A DNA stretch of 64,000 bases, taken from Schlegelella_A sp038231215 (GTDB lineage: Bacteria; Pseudomonadota; Gammaproteobacteria; Burkholderiales; Burkholderiaceae_C). A program made the translations under genes and the position numbers. Shown piece by piece: positions 49,239-57,628 of this stretch (the stretch's first letter is position 1; each line of letters begins with the position of its first letter). Location of the stretch: assembly GCA_038231215.1 (NCBI GenBank), contig JBBRLS010000019.1, positions 11,699 to 75,698 on the forward strand, given 5' to 3'. A model generated the notes under the pieces. The model ran no database searches. It saw only the letters and a list, made by a program, of their open reading frames with translations, and was not told the origin of the DNA.

Positions 49239-50785
49239 GTACCCATGGCCTCCGCCTTGCGACGCGCGAGTTGCTTTTGCAACTGGCGTTTCGTTTCGGC
49301 CTTGAACTCGGGGCGCTCCTGCGGAACACCGTGCGAGGCTTCCCACACACCCGCCGCATGGCCCTTGCCGGTATCACCGAAGAACGCGCTCATCTGATCG
49401 AAACGCGCCTTGTTGCCGATCGCCGCATTGACCACCTGGGCCAACGAGCCGGCACCGGCCGGGCCCATGAGCGGGCGCGCCGAGATCAGGTTCGTGAAGT
49501 ACAGCGACGGAATGCTCGCCTGCTTGGCTGCCTGCACCACTGGCGTCGTGCCGATCGCCAGATCGGGCTTGAACTCGTGCATCGCCGCGAGGTCTTGCTC
49601 GAGCGAAGCGCGGTACTTCACGTGCACGCCGCGCGCTTCGAGCCAATCGCGATCCGACTCGCTCCACGCGGTGCGCGGGCATGCGGTACCTACGTACCGC
49701 AGGTCGGCGCCGCTCTCGACCAGCAACCTCGCAACCAGCAACTCCGAGCCTTCGTAGCCGCTGAGCGTGATGCGGCCCTTGATCGGCATCTTCGAAAGCG
49801 CGCCCTTGATGATCGGCAGGAAGCGGTTCTTCGCCGCATCGATCTTGTCTTGCGCCACGTTGGCGGCGGTGCCGATGGCTTGAAGCCAGGCCTCGGTGCC
49901 GTCGTGGCCGACCGGCGCCGAGCCGACGATGGCGCGGCCTGCAGCGTTGAACTCGCGGATGCTCGCGGTGTAGAACGGATGGATGGCGGCAACAGTCACG
50001 CAATCGAGCGCTGCGTACAGCTCGCGCCATTCGCGTGTCGGCACCACGGGGCCGGCAGCCAGACCCATCGGGTCGAGCAACATGCCGATCACGACCGGGT
50101 CGGCCGGGAACATCTCGCCGAGCAACGAGATCGTCGGCTTCTTCGAACGACCTTGGCGGGGCGCCTGAACCGGGCCGTTCGTCGCCTCGGTGCGCGCGTA
50201 CTTCAGCATCGCACCGGCAAGCACGTCCTTCGCTTCGGCATGCGTGGGCACACCGAAGCCCGGCACATCGATGCCGATGATGCGCACGCCGTTGATCTCT
50301 TTGGGCAGGATCTGCAGGGGCACGCCGCTGGCGGTGGGCACGCACAGGTTGATGATGACGATGGCGTCATACAAGGCAGGGTCGGCCTGCTTGTAGACGG
50401 CCTCGCGGATATCTTCGAACAGCTTGCCGGTAACGAGCGATTCGCTGTTGAACGGCACGTAGCCGACACTGCGGCGCGCGCCGTAGAAGTGCGACGTGAA
50501 GGTCAGGCCGTAAACGCAGCACGCCGAGCCCGACAGGATGGTCGCGGTGCGGCGCATGCGAAGGCCGACGCGCAGCGCGCCGAACGCGGGGCACATGCTT
50601 TGCGGCTGGTCGTGCGGGCCCGCTTTGGGGTCGACCGGGTAATCCTTCGCGTACTGCGCGAGCACCTCGCTCTTGCCGGCTTCCTTGGCAGCGGCCAGCA
50701 TCGTCTCGGCACCCGAATGGCAACCGTGGCCATCGCTCTTCAGCGCAGCGGGCACGGGGACGATGGGGATCACGGGCGCGGTCAT
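49235..50785 (-). CDS. bchY: Chlorophyllide reductase subunit Y
   Basis: A 516-residue catalytic subunit that forms the nitrogenase-like core with BchZ. It begins MTAPVIPIVPVPAALKSDGH. Cluster-ligand Cys residues lie in SMCPAFGALR and SGSACCVYGLTF, and another Cys in VIINLCVPTASGVPL. ATG 50785 is 17 bases from the bchX stop. The order bchX-bchY-bchZ is the classical one. The C-terminus is charged and Lys/Arg-rich. Confidence 0.96.
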   Translation of the reverse strand: MTAPVIPIVPVPAALKSDGHGCHSGAETMLAAAKEAGKSEVLAQYAKDYPVDPKAGPHDQPQSMCPAFGALRVGLRMRRTATILSGSACCVYGLTFTSHFYGARRSVGYVPFNSESLVTGKLFEDIREAVYKQADPALYDAIVIINLCVPTASGVPLQILPKEINGVRIIGIDVPGFGVPTHAEAKDVLAGAMLKYARTEATNGPVQAPRQGRSKKPTISLLGEMFPADPVVIGMLLDPMGLAAGPVVPTREWRELYAALDCVTVAAIHPFYTASIREFNAAGRAIVGSAPVGHDGTEAWLQAIGTAANVAQDKIDAAKNRFLPIIKGALSKMPIKGRITLSGYEGSELLVARLLVESGADLRYVGTACPRTAWSESDRDWLEARGVHVKYRASLEQDLAAMHEFKPDLAIGTTPVVQAAKQASIPSLYFTNLISARPLMGPAGAGSLAQVVNAAIGNKARFDQMSAFFGDTGKGHAAGVWEASHGVPQERPEFKAETKRQLQKQLARRKAEAMGT

Positions 50786-50801
50786 GATCAGGGAGCTCGG
50801 C

Positions 50802-51818
50802 TCAGACCTCGTCGTACACGACTTCGAGCGTTTCCTTCTTCGACTCGGTCTTGCCGCACATGTCGAACTGCGTTGCCGGCTCGAGCACCACGTTGCGGCC
50901 GACCACGTCGGCGGCAAACAGGCCGAGCAGCTGGTCTTGCGTCATGGGCTTCGGGCGCATCGGCTGCGAGGTGCCGACGTTCTCGGCCAGCTCGGCGAAC
51001 ATCGGGCCCCACACTGAACCGGGCCGGCCGATGATTTCGTAGCTGGCGCTCTTGCGGCGGATGTCGTCGTTCGCGGGGATCGTGGACAAGACCGGGATGC
51101 CCACCTTCTCGGCGAAGCTCGCCGCTTCGCCGGTGCCGTCGTCGCGGTTGATCACCATGCCGGCCACGCCGACGTTGCCGCCGAGCTTGCGGAAGTACTC
51201 GACCGCCGAACAGACGTTGTTCGCGACGTAGAGCGACTGCAGGTCGTTGCTGGCGACGACGATGACCTTCTGGCACATGTCGCGCGCGATCGGCAATCCG
51301 AAGCCGCCGCAGACCACGTCGCCCAGAAAGTCGAGCAGCACGTAGTCGAAGCCCCACTCGTGGAAGCCGAGCTTTTCGAGCAGCTCGAAGCCGTGGATGA
51401 TGCCTCGCCCGCCACAGCCGCGGCCGACCTCGGGGCCGCCGAGTTCCATCGCGTAGACGCCGTCGCGCTTGAAGCAGACGTCGCCGATCGCGACCGCCTC
51501 GCCGGCGAGCTTCTTCTTCGACGAGGTCTCGATGATGGTCGGGCAGGCCCGGCCGCCGAACAGCAGCGAGGTGGTGTCGCTCTTCGGGTCGCAGCCGATG
51601 AGCAGCACCTTCTTGCCGAGCTGCGCCATCATGTAGCTCAGGTTGGCGAGGGTGAAGCTCTTGCCGATGCCGCCCTTGCCGTAGATGGCGATGATCTGCG
51701 TGGTCTTCGCGGCGGGTGATGTGGTGGGCACGGGATCGGGCTCGATTGCTGCCTCGGCGCGGAGCCGCTCCATGAACTTGACCGGCGCTGCCGCCGGGAC
51801 CGCGGACGCCATGCTCAT
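50802..51818 (-). CDS. bchX: Chlorophyllide reductase iron-sulfur subunit BchX
   Basis: A 338-residue NifH-like ATPase that delivers electrons to BchYZ. The P-loop YGKGGIGKSF is at about residues 46-55 after an N-terminal extension. Cluster ligands lie in GRGCGGRGIIHG and GDVVCGGFGLPI. Unlike BchL, the P-loop is followed by Phe, as is typical for BchX. The first ATG at 51818 overlaps the bchC stop; a second ATG lies six bases later. Confidence 0.96.
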   Translation of the reverse strand: MSMASAVPAAAPVKFMERLRAEAAIEPDPVPTTSPAAKTTQIIAIYGKGGIGKSFTLANLSYMMAQLGKKVLLIGCDPKSDTTSLLFGGRACPTIIETSSKKKLAGEAVAIGDVCFKRDGVYAMELGGPEVGRGCGGRGIIHGFELLEKLGFHEWGFDYVLLDFLGDVVCGGFGLPIARDMCQKVIVVASNDLQSLYVANNVCSAVEYFRKLGGNVGVAGMVINRDDGTGEAASFAEKVGIPVLSTIPANDDIRRKSASYEIIGRPGSVWGPMFAELAENVGTSQPMRPKPMTQDQLLGLFAADVVGRNVVLEPATQFDMCGKTESKKETLEVVYDEV

Positions 51819-52768
51819 GAGCACTCTCTCCAGTCGAGAACCATCTTCAGACAGGCCGCGTCGCCGAAGGCGGTGGGATAGGCACGCATCGCGTGTTCGG
51901 CACGCTCGCGATGGGTGATGAGACCGTCGAGCGACACGCGGCCCGACTCGACCAGTTCCCTGGTCGCGAGCAGATCGGGCTTTTGCCACTCCGCCGCCGC
52001 GCGCACGCGGGCTTCGCGCATGAAGGCAGGCGCGAATGCGAACGACAGCCGGTCGTAGAAACCGGCCAGCACCACCTCGCCGCCGGGCGCGAGGCGCGCG
52101 ATCAGCGTGTCGAGGATCGTGGCGTCGCCGCTGACGTCGTAGATGGCGTGGTAGTCGCGCCGGCTGTCGTCGTCGGGATGCACGACGGCGTAGCCCGTCG
52201 CGCCGCTCTGGCGCTGCGCGTTGAGCTCCCACACGGTCGGCGGCGCGAAGCCTGCAGCGACCGTCATGCGGGCGAGCAGGCGCCCGAGCACACCGTGGCC
52301 GACGATCAGATCGGGCGGCGTGATCGTGCCGCCGTGGCGCGCTTCGCCGGCGACCGCGTGATAGGCCGTCGCGGCGAGCGCCAGCAGCGCGCCTTGCTCG
52401 CCGAATTGCGCGTCGATGCCAACCGCTCTGGCTCCGTCGACAACGAGCCGCGAGGCTGCGCCGCCGAACAGGCCGCGCACTTCACCGAAGCAGCGCGCGC
52501 CCGGCACGAAGACGTTGTCGCCGACGCGGTGGACGGCGTCGGTTCCGGCGGCGACGACGCGACCGACCGATTCGTACCCCGGCACGAGCGGATAGCCCAT
52601 GCCAGGAAAATTCGGCATGCGCCCGGTCCAGAGCAGCTTTTCCGTGCCGGTGCTGATGCCGCTGTAGTCGATCTCGACGACGACATCGGCGGGCCCTGCG
52701 GGCGTGAGTTCGAGCCGGGTCAGGGCAAGATGCTCGGGCCGCTCGAGGACGACAGCCAGCGTGTTCAT
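51815..52768 (-). CDS. bchC: Bacteriochlorophyllide a dehydrogenase BchC
   Basis: A 317-residue medium-chain dehydrogenase-like enzyme that oxidises the C3 hydroxyethyl to acetyl. Features are VVVEIDYSGISTGTEKLLWT, GMGYPLVPGYESVGRVV and LIVGHGVLGRLLARM (nucleotide-binding). ATG 52768 (MNTLAVVLERPEHLALTR) is the family start; the frame is open further upstream through the promoter region, but that part is unconserved. A promoter with two PpsR sites lies 93-132 bases upstream. Confidence 0.95.
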   Translation of the reverse strand: MNTLAVVLERPEHLALTRLELTPAGPADVVVEIDYSGISTGTEKLLWTGRMPNFPGMGYPLVPGYESVGRVVAAGTDAVHRVGDNVFVPGARCFGEVRGLFGGAASRLVVDGARAVGIDAQFGEQGALLALAATAYHAVAGEARHGGTITPPDLIVGHGVLGRLLARMTVAAGFAPPTVWELNAQRQSGATGYAVVHPDDDSRRDYHAIYDVSGDATILDTLIARLAPGGEVVLAGFYDRLSFAFAPAFMREARVRAAAEWQKPDLLATRELVESGRVSLDGLITHRERAEHAMRAYPTAFGDAACLKMVLDWRECS

Positions 52769-52856
52769 CTGCCATCCCCTTCGGCGGCGACACCGGGCAA
52801 GAAAAGCAGCCCGACGCCGAGGCGCGCAAGAGATAAGAAGCGGGACCACATCACAC

Positions 52857-52900
52857 TGTAATCTTAGACTTACGGTTCAAAGTGTCAACCTCGGTTTACG
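52857..52900. promoter_or_regulatory. Tandem PpsR/CrtJ operator of bchC
   Basis: Two palindromes, TGT-N12-ACG at 52857-52874 and TGT-N12-ACG at 52883-52900, are separated by exactly eight bases. That is the spacing known for cooperative CrtJ/PpsR binding at Rhodobacter bchC. One overlaps the -10 and the other the -35 hexamer of the bchC promoter. Confidence 0.75.
52861..52888 (-). promoter_or_regulatory. bchC promoter, sigma70-like
   Basis: On the minus strand the -35 TTGACA (complement of 52883-52888) and the -10 TAAGAT (complement of 52861-52866) are 16 bases apart. The promoter lies mostly in the crtF-bchC gap and would drive bchCXYZ and, by read-through, the puf and crtADC genes. Confidence 0.7.
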
Positions 52901-54077
52901 GCGCGTTCTTCAGGGTTTTCTCGAATGGCGTGCGCGCCAGGAGAAGACGGGTCTGCAGCGGTTGCGCCGTGTCGACGAGGCGCATCGACACGAATCCGGC
53001 GGCGTCGAGCATCTGCCTCAGGCGCTCCGCGCTGCGCGGCTGGCCGCGACCCATGGCGAGCAGATAGAAGCCGAAGTAGGCGTCGCCCATCGCTTCGGCG
53101 CCGCGCGTCTCGGCCATCGGCTCGGCGACGACCAGATGACCGCCGGGCGGCAGTGCACGATGCACCGAGCGCAGCAGCGTCATGACGCGCGCGTCGTCGT
53201 GGTCGTGCAGGACGCGGATCAGCGTCACGATGTCGGCGCCCTCGGGCAACGGGTCGTCAAGAAAGCTGCCGCCGAACGTACGCGCGCGTTCCTGCAGGCC
53301 GGCAGAGGCGAGGCGTCGCGACGCCAGTTCCGCGACGGCGGGCAGATCGAACAGGCGAAGCTGCAGCCGGGGCGCGCGTGCCGCCGCAGCGATGATGAAT
53401 CTGCCCTCGCCGCCACCGACATCGAGCAGGCAGCGATGGCGCCCGAGGTCCACCGCGTCGAGGATCGCGCCCGCCACCAGCGGCTGTGACGCCGACATCA
53501 ATGCCGAGTAGTCCTCGACCTCATCGGCACTCGCCGCGCTCGGCTCCGAGGCGCCGGCATAGGGCCAATAGCGCGCCAGCCTGGCGCTCGACGCTTCGCC
53601 GCGCAGCAGGGCGAGAGGATCGGCCAGGTCGGCATAGAGCAAGGCGTGATGTCGCACCATCGCCGCCACACCGGCGTTGCCCACCAGAGGCGCGCCGAGC
53701 ACACCCAGCCCGAAGCGATCGCCGCCGCGCCGCTCGACCAGCTTCAGCGCGACCGCGGCCGAGAGCAATCGTTCCGCGGCGGCCACATCGAGGCCGAGCC
53801 GCGGCGCGAGTTCATGCAAGGCTTGTGGCCCTTCGGCCAGCTTGTCGAAGAGTTCGAGCCTGACGCAAGCCGCGAGCACTTGCGAGTAGACGAATCCCGC
53901 GACCAGATCGAACACCTGCGCGGCCCTGCGACGGGCGATGCCGCGCGTCGGCGGAAAGCGCGCAGCGGCGCGCTGGAAGGAGGGGCTGGCGAGCCAGCGA
54001 TCGCGCAAAGCGAGCCAGCGATCCCGCCACCGGCGCGGTAACGGCATCGGGGCGTCCGTTCGAAGCAGCGAGGACAT
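52896..54077 (-). CDS. crtF: Hydroxyneurosporene O-methyltransferase CrtF
   Basis: A 393-residue SAM-dependent methyltransferase that methylates the 1-hydroxy group of carotenoids. The C-terminal catalytic domain carries motif I LLDVGGGEGRF (about residues 222-232) and the segment LIRVLHDHDDARVMTLLRSV. The N-terminal part is a winged-helix dimerisation domain (RLGLDVAAAERLLSAAVALK). The 3' end overlaps the upstream bchC operator. It lies 36 bases downstream of crtE. Confidence 0.94.
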   Translation of the reverse strand: MSSLLRTDAPMPLPRRWRDRWLALRDRWLASPSFQRAAARFPPTRGIARRRAAQVFDLVAGFVYSQVLAACVRLELFDKLAEGPQALHELAPRLGLDVAAAERLLSAAVALKLVERRGGDRFGLGVLGAPLVGNAGVAAMVRHHALLYADLADPLALLRGEASSARLARYWPYAGASEPSAASADEVEDYSALMSASQPLVAGAILDAVDLGRHRCLLDVGGGEGRFIIAAAARAPRLQLRLFDLPAVAELASRRLASAGLQERARTFGGSFLDDPLPEGADIVTLIRVLHDHDDARVMTLLRSVHRALPPGGHLVVAEPMAETRGAEAMGDAYFGFYLLAMGRGQPRSAERLRQMLDAAGFVSMRLVDTAQPLQTRLLLARTPFEKTLKNAP

Positions 54078-54113
54078 GGAGGGGTCGGGTCGGGTCGGCT
54101 CGCCGCGCGTCGG

Positions 54114-54998
54114 TCAGGCGGCGATGCGTTCCAGGCGCTCCGACCAGGCCTTGGGCAACAGTCGCTCCGACTCGACACGAACCAGCGTGCGCAATTGCGC
54201 CGCGCCTCGACATTCGGGAATGGAAGCCGCGGTGCTCGCGACCAGTTGCTCGAATCGACGGATCGCTTCGCGCACGCCGAGCTCGCGCGCCACGCTGGGC
54301 CGGCCGAGCGCGACGTCGCGTCCGGTCGGCTTGCCGATCATCTCCGGATCGGCCGCGGCATCGCGAATGTCGTCGGCCACCTGATAGGCCTCGCCCAACC
54401 ACTCGCCGAACGCGCGCCACGGCTCCGGCCCGACGCCTGCCGCCTGCGCCCCGGCCATCGTCGCCGCCGCGAACAAGGCGCCCGTCTTGGCCCGCTGATA
54501 GTCGGAAAGGTCGACCTGCGGCTCGCACTCCCAGGCCTGGCCGGCGACGATGCCGAGCGGCATGCCGACGCCCCGCCCCAGCGTGCCGAGCAAGGGCGCG
54601 AGCCGGCCCGGCGAACGCGCTGCGCCCGCTGCAAGCGTCTGGAAAGCGAGCACGATCAGCGCGTCGCCGCACAGCACCGCGACGCGCTCGCCGTAAGCGC
54701 GGTGCACCGTCGCGACACCGCGGCGCAGCGACGCGTCGTCGAAGCAGGGCAGGTCGTCGTGAACGAGCGATGCGCAATGCAGCAACTCGATCGCCGCGGC
54801 GGCCGCATCGGCGAGCGCGGGGTCGTCGTCGCCGCAAGCGCCGGCGACCGCGACGCAAAGCTGCGGCCGGATGCGCGCACCGCCCGGGAAGACGGCATGC
54901 CTGATCGCGGCCGCGAGTTGAGGTGGGCCGCCCTGGGCTTCACCCTCGGCGAGAGCCTTCTCCAGCGCGTGTCGGATCCGCGACGTGATCTGCTGCAA
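54114..54998 (-). CDS. crtE: Geranylgeranyl diphosphate synthase CrtE
   Basis: A 294-residue trans-prenyltransferase that makes GGPP for carotenoids and for the bacteriochlorophyll tail. The first Asp-rich motif is HDDLPCFDDASLRRG (about residues 80-94) and the second is YQVADDIRDAA (about 211-221). GGARIRPQL at about 34-42 is also typical. It is the first gene of the crtEF-bchCXYZ-puf superoperon. It has tandem PpsR-type sites just upstream. Confidence 0.95.
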   Translation of the reverse strand: MQQITSRIRHALEKALAEGEAQGGPPQLAAAIRHAVFPGGARIRPQLCVAVAGACGDDDPALADAAAAAIELLHCASLVHDDLPCFDDASLRRGVATVHRAYGERVAVLCGDALIVLAFQTLAAGAARSPGRLAPLLGTLGRGVGMPLGIVAGQAWECEPQVDLSDYQRAKTGALFAAATMAGAQAAGVGPEPWRAFGEWLGEAYQVADDIRDAAADPEMIGKPTGRDVALGRPSVARELGVREAIRRFEQLVASTAASIPECRGAAQLRTLVRVESERLLPKAWSERLERIAA

Positions 54999-55012
54999 AT
55001 CGTGCTCCTTGG

Positions 55013-55056
55013 TGTCAACGCAAATCTACTTGTTCTTGTGTCAATTAGAATAGACA
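55013..55056. promoter_or_regulatory. Tandem PpsR/CrtJ operator of crtE
   Basis: Site A (55039-55056) reads TGTCAATTAGAATAGACA, a perfect TGT-N12-ACA. Site B (55013-55030) reads TGT-N12-ACT. They are separated by exactly eight bases, as at bchC. On the minus strand a TTGACA -35 (complement of 55039-55044) overlaps site A; the matching -10 is weak. Confidence 0.7.
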
Positions 55057-55071
55057 TATTAGCGGGCATCG

Positions 55072-55290
55072 TCAATCGCTCGCTGCCCCACCGAGCGACG
55101 GACCGGCGCGGCGACGGGCGCGGCTGCCTGGCGCTTCGAGCTTTTCGAGCACGGTGAAGTGGTGGCCGCTCGCGCCGATCAGCACCGCCGCGGCGATCCC
55201 GCCGAGGCCGCTACCGATCACAATCGCGCGTGCGGCCGGGGATCGTCCCGGCTGGCGCGTACCGGGCTCGGCTCGACTGACAACATGATC
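55072..55290 (-). pseudogene. Relic of a second phytoene-desaturase-like (crtI) gene
   Basis: The minus-strand frame encodes ARAIVIGSGLGGIAAAVLIG and then HHFTVLEKLEAPG, the FAD-binding N-terminus of a CrtI-type desaturase. The intact crtI at 36016 has LVIGSGFGGLAAAV and VLEKLDGPGGRA at the same places. Homology stops where GGRAYVW would follow; the remaining 18 codons are unrelated and end at a stop at 55072. No ATG or GTG precedes the motif in frame. It lies directly upstream of the crtE operator and suggests that crtI once stood here. Confidence 0.7.
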
Positions 55291-55301
55291 GGATAGCAAG
55301 A

Positions 55302-55952
55302 GTGTCAGTTCTGTCCGACAACCCGGGATTTGCCTCGGCGCACCTGGTCGTGCGCGGGCTCGAATGCCGCCGCGGCGAGCGCCGCCTGTTCTCGGGTCTC
55401 GCCTTCTCCGTGAGTCCCGGGCAGATCGTATGGATCCGCGGGGCCAACGGACAGGGCAAGACGACCTTGCTGCGGACCTTGGCCGGCCTGTCCGCACCGG
55501 AGAGCGGCGAGATCGTCTGGCACCAACCGCTGCAAAAGCGGCGTCTTACTTATCTGGCGCACGCCAACGCCCTGAAGGAAGACCTGACCGTTGCCGAATC
55601 CTTGCGCTTTCTCCACGCACTCGCGGGCGATGCGCCGGAAAGCGAGTTGCTCGACGGCGCGCTCGACCGCTTCGGCCTGACGAGCCGCCGCAACGCGCCC
55701 GTGCGCACGCTCTCGCAAGGCCAGCGTCGACGCGTCGCGCTGGCCCGGCTCGCTGCGCAGACGACGCCTTCGACCTGGCTGCTCGACGAGCCCTTCGACG
55801 CGCTCGACGCGTCGGGTATCGAGACCTTGAACGCGCTTCTCGCCGAACATGCGCGACGCGGCGGCAGCGTCGTCCTCACCAGCCACGTGCCGCTGTCCCT
55901 CGTCGATCCACTACCCCTCGGCGTGCAAATCGACGCACCGGTCGCGGCATGA
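55302..55952 (+). CDS. ccmA: Haem exporter ATP-binding protein CcmA
   Basis: A 216-residue ABC ATPase of the CcmABCD complex that releases holo-CcmE. Walker A is RGANGQGKTTLL (about residues 48-59), the signature is TLSQGQRRRVALARL, and Walker B is WLLDEPFDAL. The start is a GTG at 55302. It opens the nine-gene ccm operon and is divergent from the crtE region. The ATG of ccmB overlaps its stop. Confidence 0.95.
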   Translation: MSVLSDNPGFASAHLVVRGLECRRGERRLFSGLAFSVSPGQIVWIRGANGQGKTTLLRTLAGLSAPESGEIVWHQPLQKRRLTYLAHANALKEDLTVAESLRFLHALAGDAPESELLDGALDRFGLTSRRNAPVRTLSQGQRRRVALARLAAQTTPSTWLLDEPFDALDASGIETLNALLAEHARRGGSVVLTSHVPLSLVDPLPLGVQIDAPVAA

Positions 55953-56629
55953 CCGGCGTGTTCTCCAACCTCGTCGCACGCGACCTGCGTTTGGCCGCGC
56001 GGCGCCGCGCCGACGCGCTGTTGCCGATCGCCTTCTTCACGGTCGCCATCAGCCTGTTTCCGCTCGGTGTCGGCCCGGAACCGCAGACGCTGCGCCTCAT
56101 CGCGCCGGGCGTCGTCTGGGTTGCCGCGCTACTCGCCGCGATGCTCTCGGTGACGCAGCTCTATGGCGGCGACTTCGCCGACGGCTCGCTCGAGCAGATG
56201 CTGATCGCGAGCGGCCCCGGCACGCTCGACAAGCTCGGCCTGGTGCTGGCCAAGGCGCTGGCGCACTGGCTGCTGACCGGCCTGCCGCTGGTCGTCGCTG
56301 CGCCGCTATTCGGCCTGATGTTCGACATGAGCGGCGAAGCCATCGCGTCGCTCGCCCTCACGCTGCTGCTCGGCACACCCGTGCTCAGCCTGCTCGGCGG
56401 CCTGGGCGCCGCCCTGACGCTCGGCCTGCGCGGCGGCGCGGCCCTGCTCATCCTGCTCATCGTGCCGCTGTGCGTGCCGGCGCTGATCTTCGGCGCCGGT
56501 GCCGTCTCGGCCATCGACGCCGGGCTCTCGGCGCGCGGCCACTACTCGCTGCTCGGCGCGTTCCTCATCTTCACCGCGCTGATCGCGCCGCCCGCCACGG
56601 CCGCCGCCCTGCGCATCGCGACCGAATGA
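55949..56629 (+). CDS. ccmB: Haem exporter permease CcmB
   Basis: A 226-residue permease with six spans, partner of CcmA. Segments ARRRADALLPIAFFTVAISL and QLYGGDFADGSLEQMLIASG are typical of CcmB. ATG 55949 overlaps the ccmA stop (ATGA). A 52-base gap follows before ccmC, with no obvious regulatory signal. Confidence 0.94.
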   Translation: MTGVFSNLVARDLRLAARRRADALLPIAFFTVAISLFPLGVGPEPQTLRLIAPGVVWVAALLAAMLSVTQLYGGDFADGSLEQMLIASGPGTLDKLGLVLAKALAHWLLTGLPLVVAAPLFGLMFDMSGEAIASLALTLLLGTPVLSLLGGLGAALTLGLRGGAALLILLIVPLCVPALIFGAGAVSAIDAGLSARGHYSLLGAFLIFTALIAPPATAAALRIATE

Positions 56630-56681
56630 CCGCTGGTAACAAGCGCTTTCACGCAGGCAGGACAATCGTTGCGTACCGACC

Positions 56682-57458
56682 ATGACGACGTCGTCTCTCC
56701 GCTTCTTCCATTTCGCCGCGCCGGTGCGCTTCTACCGGCTGGCGGGTGTGCTCGTTCCGTGGTGCTGGGCGGCGTTCGCCGTGCTCGCCGCGGCGGGCCT
56801 CTACATCGGCTTTTTCCGCGCGCCCACCGATGCGACGCAGGGCGACGCCTATCGCATCATCTTCATCCATGTTCCTGCGGCGTGGATGTCGATGCTGCTG
56901 TATCTGGCGATGGCGTTCTGGGCGGCGATCGGCTGGGCCTTCAACGCGCGTCTCGCCTCGGCGCTGGCGCGCGCCATCGCGCCGACCGGAGCGATGTTCA
57001 CCTTCCTCGCACTCTGGACCGGCGCGCTCTGGGGCAAACCCACATGGGGCACCTGGTGGGTGTGGGACGCGCGCCTCACCTCCGAGCTGATCCTGCTCTT
57101 TCTCTACGCCGGATTTCTTTCGATCGTCTCGGCCATCGACGACCCGCGCCGTGCAGATCGGGCCGGTGCCCTGGTTGCGATCGTCGGCAGCGTCAACGTG
57201 CCGATCATTTACTTTTCCGTGAAATGGTGGAACACGCTGCACCAGGGCGCGAGCATCAGCGTCGCCGCAGCGCCGAAAATGGCGAGCACGATGCTGACCG
57301 CGATGCTGCTCATGACCCTGGCCTTCTGGGCCTATGGATTCGCCGTCGTCTTCATCCGCGCACGCGCGATCGTCCTCGAACGCGACCGGCACACGCAATG
57401 GGCCGGCGAGGTCGCGCGCACGTCGCCGTCGGCCGCCGCACCGAGAATGCAGACATGA
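56682..57458 (+). CDS. ccmC: Haem-handling protein CcmC
   Basis: A 258-residue membrane protein with six spans that loads haem onto CcmE. The tryptophan-rich motif WGTWWVWDARLTSEL lies near residues 124-138, flanked by the conserved periplasmic His residues in IIFIHVPAAWMS (about 63) and WWNTLHQGASIS (about 187). Its stop overlaps the ccmD ATG by four bases. Confidence 0.95.
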   Translation: MTTSSLRFFHFAAPVRFYRLAGVLVPWCWAAFAVLAAAGLYIGFFRAPTDATQGDAYRIIFIHVPAAWMSMLLYLAMAFWAAIGWAFNARLASALARAIAPTGAMFTFLALWTGALWGKPTWGTWWVWDARLTSELILLFLYAGFLSIVSAIDDPRRADRAGALVAIVGSVNVPIIYFSVKWWNTLHQGASISVAAAPKMASTMLTAMLLMTLAFWAYGFAVVFIRARAIVLERDRHTQWAGEVARTSPSAAAPRMQT

Positions 57459-57628
57459 TCTGGAACAGCGCCGCCGATTTCTTCGCCATGGGCGGCTACG
57501 GTCTTTACGTCTGGGGCGCGTACGGCGTGACGCTGGTCTGCATGACGGCCGAGCCGCTGCTCACCGCCGTGCGGCATCGCGCGGCGCAGCGCGCCCTCGC
57601 CGAGGGCGGAGGCGAGGTCCAGCCATGA
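57455..57628 (+). CDS. ccmD: Haem exporter protein CcmD
   Basis: A 57-residue single-span protein that stabilises the CcmC-CcmE contact. The pattern FAMGGYGLYVWGAYGVTLV near residues 10-28 is typical of CcmD. It overlaps ccmC at the start (ATGA) and ccmE at the end (ATGA). Small size and position make the call firm. Confidence 0.9.
   Translation: MIWNSAADFFAMGGYGLYVWGAYGVTLVCMTAEPLLTAVRHRAAQRALAEGGGEVQP

Noticed and set aside
55276..55309. Inverted repeat ACTGACA...TGTCAGT (20-base spacer) before ccmA
   Set aside because: Half-sites have the opposite order to PpsR sites and overlap the ccmA GTG; probably chance.
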